From Stenotrophomonas maltophilia (GTDB taxonomy: Bacteria > Pseudomonadota > Gammaproteobacteria > Xanthomonadales > Xanthomonadaceae), in NCBI RefSeq assembly GCF_013464485.1, contig NZ_RAUX01000018.1, positions 91,039 to 155,038 on the forward strand: DNA of 64,000 nt, read 5' to 3'. The translations under genes and the position numbers were made by a program. This document shows, one piece after another, positions 1 through 8,434 of the stretch. The notes beneath the pieces are model-generated. The model was not told where the DNA came from. It searched no databases and saw nothing but the letters and a program-made list of their open reading frames with translations. How positions within the stretch are numbered: the first letter of the stretch is position 1; each line of letters begins with the position of its first letter.

Positions 1-1
1 C

Positions 2-784
2 GGGCTGCCCGGCCAGTTCGCCGGCGTGGCAGACGTGCGGGGCCGGTCGGTGCCGGTGCTGGACCTGGGCTTGGCCATCGGCCACCCCGAACGCGAGCCC
101 GATGCGGACACCTCCCCCGGCTATCTGGTCGTCACCGAATTCAACCGCTCGATCCAGGGCTTCCTGGTCAGCGGCGTGGAACGCATCGTCAACATCGCGG
201 TGGAAGATATCCATCCACCACCGGAACTGGGCGCGGAATCGAGCTACCTGACCGCAGTGACCCGCTTCCAGGGCGAGCTGATCCAGGTGATCGACGTGGA
301 AAGCGTGCTGGCCGACATCGCCCAGGTGCGCGGCGAAGCAGTGCTTGACCCGGCCATGGCGATGCCAGCCGATGGCCCGCAGCTGCAGGTGCTGGTGGTG
401 GACGACTCGCGCGTGGCCCGCCAGCAGATCCGCAGCGTGCTGGACCAGCTGGGCGTGGGCGCCACCCTGCTCTCCGACGGCAAGCAGGCGCTGGACCACC
501 TGCTGCAGATCCACGCCTCGGGCGAGAACCCGGCCGATCGCTACGCCATGGTCATCTCGGACATCGAGATGCCGGCCATGGACGGCTATACGCTGACGAC
601 GGAAATCCGGCGCCACCCGGGCCTGGCCGGCCTGTACGTGCTGCTGCACACCTCGCTGTCGGGCGTATTCAACAATGCGATGGTCGAGCGCGTGGGCGCC
701 AATGCCTTCGTCGCCAAATACTCGCCCCACGAGCTGGCCGACTTCGTGCTGGACCGCCTGCGCAAGGTGGCGATGGCGGCGTAA
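2..784 (+). CDS. cheV: CheV-type chemotaxis coupling protein, CheW domain plus receiver (5' end outside window)
   Basis: The reading frame is open from the first bases of the window, so the true start lies upstream; a GTG at 26 is only an internal codon. The visible part holds the C-terminal half of a CheW-like domain (residues GRSVPVLDLG, then a beta-rich stretch ending near IDVESVLADI), a short linker, and a complete receiver domain starting at LQVLVVDDSR with the phospho-acceptor in VISDIEMPAMDGY and the conserved Lys in FVAKYSP. This CheW-REC order defines CheV, a cytoplasmic adaptor that couples receptors to CheA and is tuned by phosphorylation. It sits directly upstream of the flgB operon, where xanthomonads carry a cheV. 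A GTAG REP pair follows the stop codon. Family assignment is firm; which array it serves cannot be read from the sequence. Confidence 0.9.
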   Translation, partial: GLPGQFAGVADVRGRSVPVLDLGLAIGHPEREPDADTSPGYLVVTEFNRSIQGFLVSGVERIVNIAVEDIHPPPELGAESSYLTAVTRFQGELIQVIDVESVLADIAQVRGEAVLDPAMAMPADGPQLQVLVVDDSRVARQQIRSVLDQLGVGATLLSDGKQALDHLLQIHASGENPADRYAMVISDIEMPAMDGYTLTTEIRRHPGLAGLYVLLHTSLSGVFNNAMVERVGANAFVAKYSPHELADFVLDRLRKVAMAA

Positions 785-795
785 GGCCCTGTCCT

Positions 796-865
796 GTAGA
801 GCCGAGCCCATGCTCGGCTTGTGCGGCGCCTGAACGAAATGCAGCCGAGCATGGCTCGGCTCTAC
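796..865. repeat. GTAG REP pair (SMAG-like)
   Basis: Two inverted REP hairpins begin and end with GTAG/CTAC: GTAGAGCCGAGCCCATGCTC at 796 and its near-complement ending at 865, separated by about 20 bases. Each monomer folds on GCCGAGC/GCTCGGC. This is the organisation described for Stenotrophomonas SMAG REP dimers. It fills the gap between cheV and the flgB promoter and could act as a transcript-end hairpin. Confidence 0.85.
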
Positions 866-882
866 CAAGACGCACTGTGCTT

Positions 883-898
883 TGGCACACCCCTTGCA
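883..898 (+). promoter_or_regulatory. Sigma-54 (RpoN) -24/-12 promoter of the flgB operon
   Basis: TGGCACACCCCTTGCA matches the RpoN consensus TGGCAC-R-N4-TTGCA at every defined position, with GG (884-885) and GC (896-897) 12 bases apart. It lies 34 bases upstream of the flgB start and fits control by the RpoN2 and FleQ genes of this cluster. Confidence 0.88.
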
Positions 899-931
899 GC
901 TTCCCGGGCAACGTTCCCGTGGGAGTGCATC

Positions 932-1327
932 GTGCGCAACCTGATTACCGACTACCTGGGCGTCCATGCCCAAGCCATGCCGTTGCGCGAACAGCGGATG
1001 AAGCTGATCGCCAGCAACCTCGGCAATGCCGACACTCCCGGCTACAAGGCCCAGGACCTGGACTTCGATGCCGCCCTGCGCCATGCCCAGGGGCAGGATG
1101 CCAATGGCCTGATGGCCACCACCCATGAGCAGCACTACGAAATCAGTAGTGGCCTGAACCCGTTCCAGATCGCGCGCGAAGGCGTGCAGCCCAGCCTGGA
1201 CGGCAACACCGTCGACCCCGACGCCGAGCGTGCAGCCTATGGCCGTGCCGCGCTCGAGTACCGCGCTTCGCTGAGTTTCGTCGAGAGCAAGGTGCGTTCC
1301 ATGCTGACCGCGATCACGGGGCAGTAA
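932..1327 (+). CDS. flgB: Flagellar basal-body proximal rod protein FlgB
   Basis: FlgB builds the proximal rod that crosses the periplasm between the MS ring and the distal rod. The 131-residue product begins RNLITDYLGVHAQAM and carries the rod/hook N-terminal signature LIASNLGNADTPGYKAQD. Length is typical for FlgB. The start is taken as the GTG at 932, because the upstream in-frame extension runs into the REP repeat and the RpoN promoter and has no rod-protein similarity. It is the first gene of the flgBCDEF unit, with flgC beginning 3 bases after its stop. Expression should follow RpoN from the site at 883-898. Confidence 0.95.
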   Translation: MRNLITDYLGVHAQAMPLREQRMKLIASNLGNADTPGYKAQDLDFDAALRHAQGQDANGLMATTHEQHYEISSGLNPFQIAREGVQPSLDGNTVDPDAERAAYGRAALEYRASLSFVESKVRSMLTAITGQ

Positions 1328-1330
1328 GCC

Positions 1331-1738
1331 ATGAGCAACCTGCCGATCTTCGATATCGCCGGCTCCGCCCTGCAAGCGCAGTCGGTGCGCATGAGCACCA
1401 TTGCCTCCAATCTCTCCAACGCCGACACCGTCGCCGGTTCCGCCGACGCCGTGTACAAGCCGCTGGAACCGATCTTCCAGGCTGTGACCAGCAAGAACGA
1501 TCCGAACATCACCTCGGTGAAGGTGAAGGAGATCACCCAGAGCGATGCGGCGCCGATCAAGCGCTACGAGCCGGGCCACCCGCTGGCCGATGCCGACGGC
1601 TACATCTACCAGCCCGACGTCGATCCGGTGGCGCAGATGGTCAACCTGATCTCGACCTCGCGCAATTACCAGGCCGGCGTGGAGATGTTGACCACCGCCA
1701 AGGAACTGGCCCTGGCCACCCTGACCATGGGCCGCTGA
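1331..1738 (+). CDS. flgC: Flagellar basal-body rod protein FlgC
   Basis: Proximal rod component, 135 residues. The N-terminal rod signature STIASNLSNADTVAGS and the C-terminal helix SRNYQAGVEMLTTAKELALATLTMGR are both characteristic of FlgC. The gene starts 3 bases after flgB and ends 23 bases before flgD, so it is cotranscribed with them. Length matches the family and no oddities are seen. Confidence 0.96.
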   Translation: MSNLPIFDIAGSALQAQSVRMSTIASNLSNADTVAGSADAVYKPLEPIFQAVTSKNDPNITSVKVKEITQSDAAPIKRYEPGHPLADADGYIYQPDVDPVAQMVNLISTSRNYQAGVEMLTTAKELALATLTMGR

Positions 1739-1761
1739 GGCCCGCAGTACCGGATACCGCC

Positions 1762-2445
1762 ATGACCACCGCCGTCAACAACCAGACCAGCCAGGACGTC
1801 TACACCGCACTCGGTCTGAACGCCCCGAACAGCAACGCCACCAAGAAGAAGAACACGCTGGACCAGGCCGACTTCCTGCGCCTGATGACCGAGCAGCTGC
1901 AGCACCAGGATCCGCTGAAACCGATGGACAACACGCAGATGGTCGCGCAGATGGCGCAGATGTCCACCGTGCAGGGCATCACCGATCTGAACAAAACGGT
2001 GAAGGGCTTCCAGGAGTCGATGGCCAGCGACCAGGTGCTGCGTGGTGCAGCGCTGGTCGGCCACCAGGTGCTGGTGCCTTCGGAGAAGCTGGTACTTGAG
2101 AAGGAAGGCAGCGTTGAAGGCACGGTCGCCGCGCCGTCGGCCGGCATCATCACCGTGGACATCACCGATGCCAACGGCGCCAAGGTCACGTCGCTGAGCG
2201 TTGAAGCCAAGGCCGCTGGCGAAACCGCCTTCAAGTGGGATGGCAAGGACGCCAACGGCAAGCGCATGGACCCGGGCAAGTACTCGGTCGTTGCCAACCA
2301 CGTCGACACCACCGGCAAGAGCACCAAGCTGTCCACCTACGTGCAGGCGCCGGTGGAAAGCGTGACCGTCGGTTCCGACGGCCTGTACCTGAACCTCAAG
2401 GGCCTGGGCACGGCCCCGATCGACTACGTGCTCCGCGTCAGCTGA
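1762..2445 (+). CDS. flgD: Flagellar hook assembly scaffold FlgD
   Basis: FlgD is the hook cap: a temporary scaffold at the tip of the growing hook under which FlgE subunits polymerise. The 227-residue product has the FlgD N-terminal motif (QADFLRLMTEQLQHQDPLKPMDN, residues about 37-59), then a FlgD Ig/tudor-type beta domain with VDITDANGAKV and FKWDGKDANGKRMDPGKY. The order flgC-flgD-flgE is conserved. Length is typical and the start ATG at 1762 gives a complete N-terminus. Confidence 0.95.
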   Translation: MTTAVNNQTSQDVYTALGLNAPNSNATKKKNTLDQADFLRLMTEQLQHQDPLKPMDNTQMVAQMAQMSTVQGITDLNKTVKGFQESMASDQVLRGAALVGHQVLVPSEKLVLEKEGSVEGTVAAPSAGIITVDITDANGAKVTSLSVEAKAAGETAFKWDGKDANGKRMDPGKYSVVANHVDTTGKSTKLSTYVQAPVESVTVGSDGLYLNLKGLGTAPIDYVLRVS

Positions 2446-2477
2446 GCCGCACATCCCGCATCAACCAGGAGCATCCC

Positions 2478-3701
2478 ATGGGCTTCAATGTCTCGCTGTC
2501 CGGCATCAATGCCGCCAACACCGACCTGAGCGTCACCGCCAACAACGTCGCCAACGTCAACACCACCGGCTTCAAGCAGTCGCGCGCCGAATTCGCCGAC
2601 CTGTTCGCTTCGACCAGCTACGGCCTGTCGAAGAACCAGACGGGTTCGGGTGTGCGCGTCTCCAACGTCGCCCAGCAGTTCATCCAGGGCCACAACGAAC
2701 AGACCGGCCGCAGCCTGGACATGGCCATTTCCGGTGAAGGCTTCTTCACCATGAACATGAATGGTTCGCGGGTGTACTCACGTGCCGGCAACTTCCAGAC
2801 CGATCCGTCCGGCTACGTGATCAATCCGCAGGGTGCACGCCTGCAGGTGTTCGCGCCGAACGCCGACGGCACCAACTTCGACGCCGGCCGCCTGGTCGAC
2901 CTGCAGCTGCTGACCACCGACAGCCCGCCGAAACAGACCAGCGAAGTGAAGGTCGGCTTCACCCTGCCGGCCAACGCCAAGCAGCCCACGGTCACCACCT
3001 TCGACCCGACCGACTCCAACAGCTACAACCACTCCAGCGGTGGCATCACCGTGTACGACTCGCTGGGCGTGAGCCACATCCAGGTCTCATACTTCGTGAA
3101 GGGTGCCAACCCGAACGAGTGGACCGTACGCAACTACGTGGACGGCCAGCCGGCCGGCACCCCCACTGCGGTCACCTTCGACAACAGCGGCAAGCTGACC
3201 AGCCCGGCCAACGGCAAGGTCAGCCTGGGTACCTTCACCCCGACCACCGGTGCCGGCCAGCTGAACATGACGCTGGATATCAGCGGCTCCACCCAGTACG
3301 GCGAGAAGTTCGCCCTGCGCAACACCCAGCAGGATGGCTACGCCGCCGGCAAGCTCAACGAGATCACCGTATCGGAAACCGGCGTGGTCTACGCCCGCTA
3401 TTCCAACGGCGACGACAAGCCGCTGGGCCAGGTTGCATTGACCACCTTCAACAACACCCAGGGCCTGGAATCGAAGGGCAACAACCTGTGGGTGGAGACC
3501 TTCGAATCGGGCACGCCTCGTACCGGCATGCCGGACACCTCCAACCTCGGCAAGATCCAGGCCGGCTCGCTGGAAGCGTCCACCGTCGACCTCACCGAGC
3601 AGCTGGTCAACATGATCACCGCGCAGCGCAACTTCCAGGCCAACGCGCAGATGATCACCACCCAGGACCAGATCACCCAGACCGTCATCAACATCCGTTG
3701 A
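2478..3701 (+). CDS. flgE: Flagellar hook protein FlgE
   Basis: Structural subunit of the universal-joint hook, 407 residues. The start is the ATG at 2478, preceded by AGGA at 2467-2470; the longer open frame upstream is only an overlap with flgD. The N-terminus MGFNVSLSGINAANTDLSV and TANNVANVNTTGFKQSRAEF are the canonical hook/rod motif, and the C-terminus LTEQLVNMITAQRNFQANAQ is the matching coiled-coil half. The middle (about 90-330) is the variable hook domain. Exported by the flagellar type III system that is encoded in this window. Confidence 0.96.
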   Translation: MGFNVSLSGINAANTDLSVTANNVANVNTTGFKQSRAEFADLFASTSYGLSKNQTGSGVRVSNVAQQFIQGHNEQTGRSLDMAISGEGFFTMNMNGSRVYSRAGNFQTDPSGYVINPQGARLQVFAPNADGTNFDAGRLVDLQLLTTDSPPKQTSEVKVGFTLPANAKQPTVTTFDPTDSNSYNHSSGGITVYDSLGVSHIQVSYFVKGANPNEWTVRNYVDGQPAGTPTAVTFDNSGKLTSPANGKVSLGTFTPTTGAGQLNMTLDISGSTQYGEKFALRNTQQDGYAAGKLNEITVSETGVVYARYSNGDDKPLGQVALTTFNNTQGLESKGNNLWVETFESGTPRTGMPDTSNLGKIQAGSLEASTVDLTEQLVNMITAQRNFQANAQMITTQDQITQTVINIR

Positions 3702-3733
3702 TGAACTGCTGACCCCGTCTCGGAACTTCCCGC

Positions 3734-4483
3734 ATGGATAAAGCCCTTTACGTGGCGATGACCGGCGCCCGCGCCTCCCTGCAGGCGCAGGGTACGCTCA
3801 GCCACAACCTCGCCAACTCCGACACCCCCGGCTTCAAGGAAGCGCTGGCCAACACCAAAGCCTTCCCGATCCGGGGCCCGGGCTTTGCCTCGCGGGTGGA
3901 TGCGCTGCACGTCGACGCCGGCTTCAATCGGCGGCCCGGCGCGCAGCACATCACCGGCAAGCCGCTGGATCTGGCCCTGCAGACCGGCACCTGGCTGGCC
4001 GTGCAGTCCACCGATGGCAGCGAGGCGTACACGCGCGGCGCAGCGTTGTCGGTCACGCCGAATGGCCAGCTGGTGACTTCCAGCGGCCGACCGGTGCTGG
4101 ATGACAACAACAATCCGATCGCCATTCCGCCATACCAGGCGATGGAGATCGGCGCCGACGGCACGATCTCGATCATCCCGCAGGGTGAAGGTCCACAGAC
4201 GATGGCCCAGGTGGGCAGGATCAAGGTGGTTCAGGCACCGGATGAGCGCCTCGAACGCGGCCTGGATGGCCTGTTCCGCAATACCGACCCGCTGCAGCCA
4301 TTCGCGCCCGCGCAGGGCACGGCCGTGCACAGCGGCCAGCTGGAGGGCAGCAACGTCGATGCCGCCGGTGCGCTGGTGCAGATGATCCAACTGCAGCGCC
4401 AGTACGAAATGCAGGTGCAGGTGATCAAGCACGGCGACGACAACGCGCGCAGCGCCAACAGCCTGCTGCGCCTGGGCAGCTGA
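3734..4483 (+). CDS. flgF: Flagellar basal-body rod protein FlgF
   Basis: Rod component, 249 residues. Begins MDKALYVAMTGARASLQAQ with the rod motif LSHNLANSDTPGFKEALANT, and ends with VQMIQLQRQYEMQVQVIKHG. FlgF is distinguished from FlgG by its MTGA N-terminus, shorter length and position before flgG. There are 32 bases after flgE, so it belongs to the same transcript. An additional RpoN promoter lies downstream, before flgG. Confidence 0.95.
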   Translation: MDKALYVAMTGARASLQAQGTLSHNLANSDTPGFKEALANTKAFPIRGPGFASRVDALHVDAGFNRRPGAQHITGKPLDLALQTGTWLAVQSTDGSEAYTRGAALSVTPNGQLVTSSGRPVLDDNNNPIAIPPYQAMEIGADGTISIIPQGEGPQTMAQVGRIKVVQAPDERLERGLDGLFRNTDPLQPFAPAQGTAVHSGQLEGSNVDAAGALVQMIQLQRQYEMQVQVIKHGDDNARSANSLLRLGS

Positions 4484-4513
4484 CGGAATTCCGGCGCCGT
4501 TTGAATGCGGCGC

Positions 4514-4529
4514 TGGCACACCGCTTGCA
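4514..4529 (+). promoter_or_regulatory. Sigma-54 (RpoN) promoter upstream of flgG
   Basis: TGGCACACCGCTTGCA is a full RpoN consensus with GG at 4515-4516 and GC at 4527-4528. It lies in the 102-base flgF-flgG gap, 56 bases before the flgG start, and should give flgGHIJKL its own promoter. Confidence 0.87.
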
Positions 4530-4585
4530 CACCCGAAGACAAGGGCCGCACCGCGCGGCCGGCTCCACCAGACAGGACACCGAAG

Positions 4586-5371
4586 ATGAATCAGGCATTG
4601 TGGATCGCGAAAACCGGACTGGATGCGCAGCAGATGCGCATGTCGGTGGTTTCCAACAACCTCGCCAACACCAACACCACCGGCTTCAAGCAGGACCGTG
4701 CCAGCTTCGAGGACCTGCTGTACCAGCAGGTGCGCCAGCCCGGCGGTTCCTCGTCGGCACAGACGCAGCTGCCCACCGGCCTGCAGCTGGGTACCGGCGT
4801 GCGCGTGGTCGCCACCGCCAAGAATTTCGAACAGGGCGGCCAGCAGCAGACCGGGCGCGCGCTGGACGTGATGGTCAACGGCCGCGGCTTCTTCGAAGTT
4901 CAGATGCCCGACGGCAGCTCGGCCTACACCCGTGACGGCTCGTTCAAGATCAACCAGGACAGCGAGCTGGTCACCAACAGCGGCTATCCGGTGCAGCCCG
5001 GCATCCAGATTCCCGAGGGCGCACAGTCGGTGACCATCGGCAGCGACGGCACCATCAGCGTGAAGATGGCCGACAACGCGGCGTCGGTGGAAGTGGGTGC
5101 GTTGACCCTGACCGACTTCGTCAATCCGGCCGGCCTGCAGGCCCGCGGCGAGAACCTGTTCCTGGAGACCACCGCGTCCGGTCCGGCACAGAACGGCAAT
5201 CCCGGCCTGAATGGCCTTGGCACCGTGGTGCAGGGCGCGCTGGAAGGCAGCAACGTCAACGTAGTGGAAGAGCTGGTGTCGATGATCGAAACCCAGCGCG
5301 CCTACGAAATGAACGCCAAGGCGATCTCCACCACCGACTCGATGCTCGGCTACCTCAACAACAAGATCTGA
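4586..5371 (+). CDS. flgG: Flagellar distal rod protein FlgG
   Basis: Distal rod subunit, 261 residues. Starts MNQALWIAKTGLDAQQMRM with VVSNNLANTNTTGFKQDRASF, the FlgG form of the rod motif, and ends VEELVSMIETQRAYEMNAKAIS then DSMLGYLNNKI, all typical of FlgG. The ATG at 4586 is chosen because the open frame upstream covers the RpoN promoter. It heads the flgGHIJKL unit. Confidence 0.96.
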   Translation: MNQALWIAKTGLDAQQMRMSVVSNNLANTNTTGFKQDRASFEDLLYQQVRQPGGSSSAQTQLPTGLQLGTGVRVVATAKNFEQGGQQQTGRALDVMVNGRGFFEVQMPDGSSAYTRDGSFKINQDSELVTNSGYPVQPGIQIPEGAQSVTIGSDGTISVKMADNAASVEVGALTLTDFVNPAGLQARGENLFLETTASGPAQNGNPGLNGLGTVVQGALEGSNVNVVEELVSMIETQRAYEMNAKAISTTDSMLGYLNNKI

Positions 5372-5393
5372 CCGGCCCAACCGGGATACCGCC

Positions 5394-6086
5394 ATGTCGT
5401 CCATTTCCAACTTCGCCCGCACTGCCCTCGCCTGTGCCGTGGCCGCCCTGCTCGGTGGCTGCGTGATCGCCGGCGACGTGCGCCCCTACCCGACCATGGC
5501 GCCGATCCAGCCGATCATGCCGCCGCAGGCCCAGCCGACCGCGGGTGCGATCTACGCCGCCGGCCCCACCCTGCAGTTGTACTCGGATCGCCGCGCACGC
5601 GATGTTGGCGACCTGCTGACCATCACCCTGCTGGAAAACACCACGGCGCAGACCAGTGCCAACACCGCGACCAACAAGGAGTCGAACCTGAGCCTTGGCA
5701 CGCCGTCGATCTTCGGTGCGCCGGTCACCCTGGGTGGCAAGGACATCCTCAGCGCCAGCGCCAAGGGCGCGCGTGACTTCACCGGCAAGGGCAACAGCGC
5801 GCAGAGCAACCGCCTGCAGGGCAGCGTGACCGTGACCGTGGTGCAGCGCCTGCCCAACGGCAACCTGGTCGTGCAGGGCCAGAAGAACCTGCGGCTGAAC
5901 CAGGGCGATGAACTGGTGCAGGTGCAGGGCATCGTGCGCCCCGGCGACATCAGCCAGGACAACACCATTCCCTCCAGCCGCGTGGCCGAGGCCCGCATCG
6001 TCTACGGCGGCCGCGGCCCGGTCGCGCAGTCCAACGCGATGGGCTGGCTGAGTCGCTTCTTCAACTCCGGCCTGACGCCGTTCTGA
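5394..6086 (+). CDS. flgH: Flagellar L-ring lipoprotein FlgH
   Basis: Outer-membrane L-ring subunit, 230 residues. A lipoprotein signal peptide is visible: a short basic N-terminus, hydrophobic core, and lipobox LLGGC with Cys23 as the predicted lipidated residue. The mature part shows FlgH features such as [20 protein letters not shown] and a C-terminal glycine- and valine-rich ring-forming region ([26 protein letters not shown]-like ending). Next gene is flgI after 2 bases. Confidence 0.96.
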   Translation: MSSISNFARTALACAVAALLGGCVIAGDVRPYPTMAPIQPIMPPQAQPTAGAIYAAGPTLQLYSDRRARDVGDLLTITLLENTTAQTSANTATNKESNLSLGTPSIFGAPVTLGGKDILSASAKGARDFTGKGNSAQSNRLQGSVTVTVVQRLPNGNLVVQGQKNLRLNQGDELVQVQGIVRPGDISQDNTIPSSRVAEARIVYGGRGPVAQSNAMGWLSRFFNSGLTPF

Positions 6087-6088
6087 GT

Positions 6089-7225
6089 ATGGCCATGAAA
6101 CTCTTCTTCTCTTCTTCCTGGCAGGGACGCGCGACGTCGTTCGTCGCATTGATGCTGCTGATCGTGGCAGCCCCGGCCAGCGCCGAGCGCATCAAGGACC
6201 TGGCCCAGGTGGGCGGCGTGCGCGGCAATGCGCTGGTCGGCTACGGCCTGGTGGTCGGGCTGGATGGCAGCGGTGACCGCACCAGCCAGGCGCCCTTCAC
6301 CGTGCAGAGCCTGAAGAACCTGCTGGGCGAGCTGGGTGTCAATGTGCCGCCGAACGTCAACCCGCAGTTGAAGAACGTGGCCGCCGTGGCGATCCATGCC
6401 GAGCTGCCGCCGTTTGCGAAGCCGGGCCAGCCGATCGACATCACCGTGTCGTCGATCGGCAACGCGGTCTCGCTGCGTGGCGGTTCATTGCTGATGGCGC
6501 CGCTGCGGGGTGCCGACGGCCAGATCTACGCCATCGCCCAGGGCAACCTCATCGTCGGCGGCTTCGGCGCGCAGGGCAAGGATGGCTCGCGGGTCTCGGT
6601 AAACGTGCCGAGCGTGGGCCGCATTCCCAACGGTGCAACGGTTGAACGCGCCCTGCCCGATCCGCTGGCCAATGGCGGCGAGATCACCCTGAACCTGCAC
6701 AACAACGACTTCACCACGGTCTCGCGCATGGTTTCCGCGCTCAACAATGCGTTCGGCGAAGGTGCCGCACGCGCGGTCGACGGTGTGACCGTGGCGGTGA
6801 CCGCCCCGACCGATCCGGGCGCACGCATCGGCCTGCTGGCGCGCATCGAGAATCTGGAATTGACCCCGGGCAGCGCACCGGCCAAGGTCGTGGTCAATTC
6901 GCGTACCGGCACCGTGGTCATCGGCCAGCAGGTGCGGGTCGGCCCTGCCGCGATCTCGCACGGTTCGCTGACGGTGACGATCCAGGAAAACACCAACGTC
7001 AGCCAGCCCAACGCGCTGTCTGGCGGCCGTACTGTGGCCAGCCCGCAGTCGACCATCACCGCCACCAATGACGGCAGCCGCATGTTCAAGTTCAGCGGCG
7101 GCACCACCCTGGACGAGATCGTGCACGCGGTGAACGCGGTAGGCGCGGCGCCGGGCGATCTCATTGCCATTCTGGAAGCCCTGAAGCAGGCCGGCGCTCT
7201 GAGTGCCGAGCTCGAGGTGATCTGA
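6089..7225 (+). CDS. flgI: Flagellar P-ring protein FlgI
   Basis: Periplasmic P-ring subunit assembled around the rod at the peptidoglycan layer, 378 residues. A Sec signal peptide is visible with cleavage likely after ASA (residue 32), leaving mature [15 protein letters not shown], the classic FlgI N-terminus. Further signatures are [15 protein letters not shown] and PVQSLKN-type region, and the C-terminal [21 protein letters not shown] second ATG two codons in (MKLFF) is an equally good start. It is followed by flgJ after 1 base. Confidence 0.96.
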   Translation: MAMKLFFSSSWQGRATSFVALMLLIVAAPASAERIKDLAQVGGVRGNALVGYGLVVGLDGSGDRTSQAPFTVQSLKNLLGELGVNVPPNVNPQLKNVAAVAIHAELPPFAKPGQPIDITVSSIGNAVSLRGGSLLMAPLRGADGQIYAIAQGNLIVGGFGAQGKDGSRVSVNVPSVGRIPNGATVERALPDPLANGGEITLNLHNNDFTTVSRMVSALNNAFGEGAARAVDGVTVAVTAPTDPGARIGLLARIENLELTPGSAPAKVVVNSRTGTVVIGQQVRVGPAAISHGSLTVTIQENTNVSQPNALSGGRTVASPQSTITATNDGSRMFKFSGGTTLDEIVHAVNAVGAAPGDLIAILEALKQAGALSAELEVI

Positions 7226-7226
7226 C

Positions 7227-8426
7227 ATGCGCATCACTCCCGCATTCGATCTGCACCCGGCGCAACAGAACGATCCGGCCAGGATCGACAAGGTCGCGCG
7301 ACAACTGGAAGGCCAGTTCGCACAGATGCTGGTCAAGAGCATGCGCGACGCCAGCTTCGGCGACTCGCTGTTCCCCGGCGAGAACAAGATGTTCCGCGAC
7401 ATGTACGACCAGAAGATCGCCGAGGCGATGACCCGCGGCAAGGGCCTGGGCCTGTCCGGCATGATCAGCCGCCAGCTGTCCGGCCATGCCGCCGATGGCC
7501 CGGCGTTGGATACCCGCGTGGACCCGGCCAAGGCCAGCCGTGCTTACCAGCTCAACGCGCCGGCCAGGCCGGCACCATCACTGCCGTTGGAAGACGGCAG
7601 CCAGGCCGTGCGCCTGCTGCAGCAGATGGCGGCCGGCGCCCCGTCGGGCGCACAGGCCGCGGTCGCGCCGATGGAGCAGGCCCTGGACCTGATCGCCGGC
7701 CGCGAGAGCAGCAGCATGCATCGCTCGCTGGGTACCGAGGATCCGTACATCGGCAATCTACAGGGCGAGGACTGGGCCGCCGGCAGCGATCAGTGGTCGG
7801 CAACCGCCAGCAATCGCGGCACTGCGATCAGCCCGGCCGACGCAATGGCTACCCGTACCGCTGTCGCCCGGCTCGGCGAGCACACCCCGGAAGGTTTCGT
7901 TGCCAGCATCTGGCAGCACGCGCAGAGCGCGGCCAAGGAGCTGGGCGTGGACGCCCGTGCCCTGGTCGCCCAGGCCGCGCTGGAGACCGGCTGGGGCAAG
8001 CGTCACATCAAGCATGCCGATGGCAGCACCTCGCACAACCTGTTCGGCATCAAGGCCAATGGCTGGAACGGCCAGCGCGCCACGGTCGGCACCCATGAGT
8101 ATGTCGATGGCGTGCGCCGCAACGAGACCGCCAGCTTCCGTGCCTACAGTTCACCGGCCGAAAGCTTCGCCGACTACGTGCGCCTGCTGAAGACCAGCCC
8201 GCGCTACCAGCAGGCCCTGCAGGCCGGCACCGATGTCCAGGGCTTCGCCCGCGGCCTGCAGCGCGCCGGGTATGCCACTGACCCGCGCTACGCAGCCAAG
8301 ATCGCCGCGATCGCCGGCGGACCGACCATCGAGCGCGCCGTCAACGCCGTCGCCGACGCCGGCTCGCGCATTGGCCAGACCTTCGCCAGCACCGCAACCG
8401 CGGCGCTGGGTATCACCCGTCGTTGA
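7227..8426 (+). CDS. flgJ: FlgJ: rod cap and peptidoglycan hydrolase
   Basis: Bifunctional FlgJ, 399 residues. The N-terminal rod-cap domain (about 15-90) contains ARQLEGQFAQMLVKSMRDASFGD and MYDQKIAEAM. The C-terminal muramidase/glucosaminidase domain (about 215-375) includes ALVAQAALETGWGKRHIK with the probable catalytic Glu253, then SHNLFGIKANGWNG. It locally opens the wall so that the rod can pass. A low-complexity Ala/Pro-rich linker of about 110 residues joins the domains, which makes the protein longer than the enteric FlgJ (about 310). Confidence 0.95.
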   Translation: MRITPAFDLHPAQQNDPARIDKVARQLEGQFAQMLVKSMRDASFGDSLFPGENKMFRDMYDQKIAEAMTRGKGLGLSGMISRQLSGHAADGPALDTRVDPAKASRAYQLNAPARPAPSLPLEDGSQAVRLLQQMAAGAPSGAQAAVAPMEQALDLIAGRESSSMHRSLGTEDPYIGNLQGEDWAAGSDQWSATASNRGTAISPADAMATRTAVARLGEHTPEGFVASIWQHAQSAAKELGVDARALVAQAALETGWGKRHIKHADGSTSHNLFGIKANGWNGQRATVGTHEYVDGVRRNETASFRAYSSPAESFADYVRLLKTSPRYQQALQAGTDVQGFARGLQRAGYATDPRYAAKIAAIAGGPTIERAVNAVADAGSRIGQTFASTATAALGITRR

Positions 8427-8434
8427 GGAACCCC

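Noticed and set aside
3398-5422. 674-codon open frame on the minus strand
   Set aside because: It lies opposite flgE, flgF and flgG, whose proteins are well conserved. High GC with strong third-position bias makes such antisense frames common, and its product has low-complexity His/Arg/Gly/Val composition.
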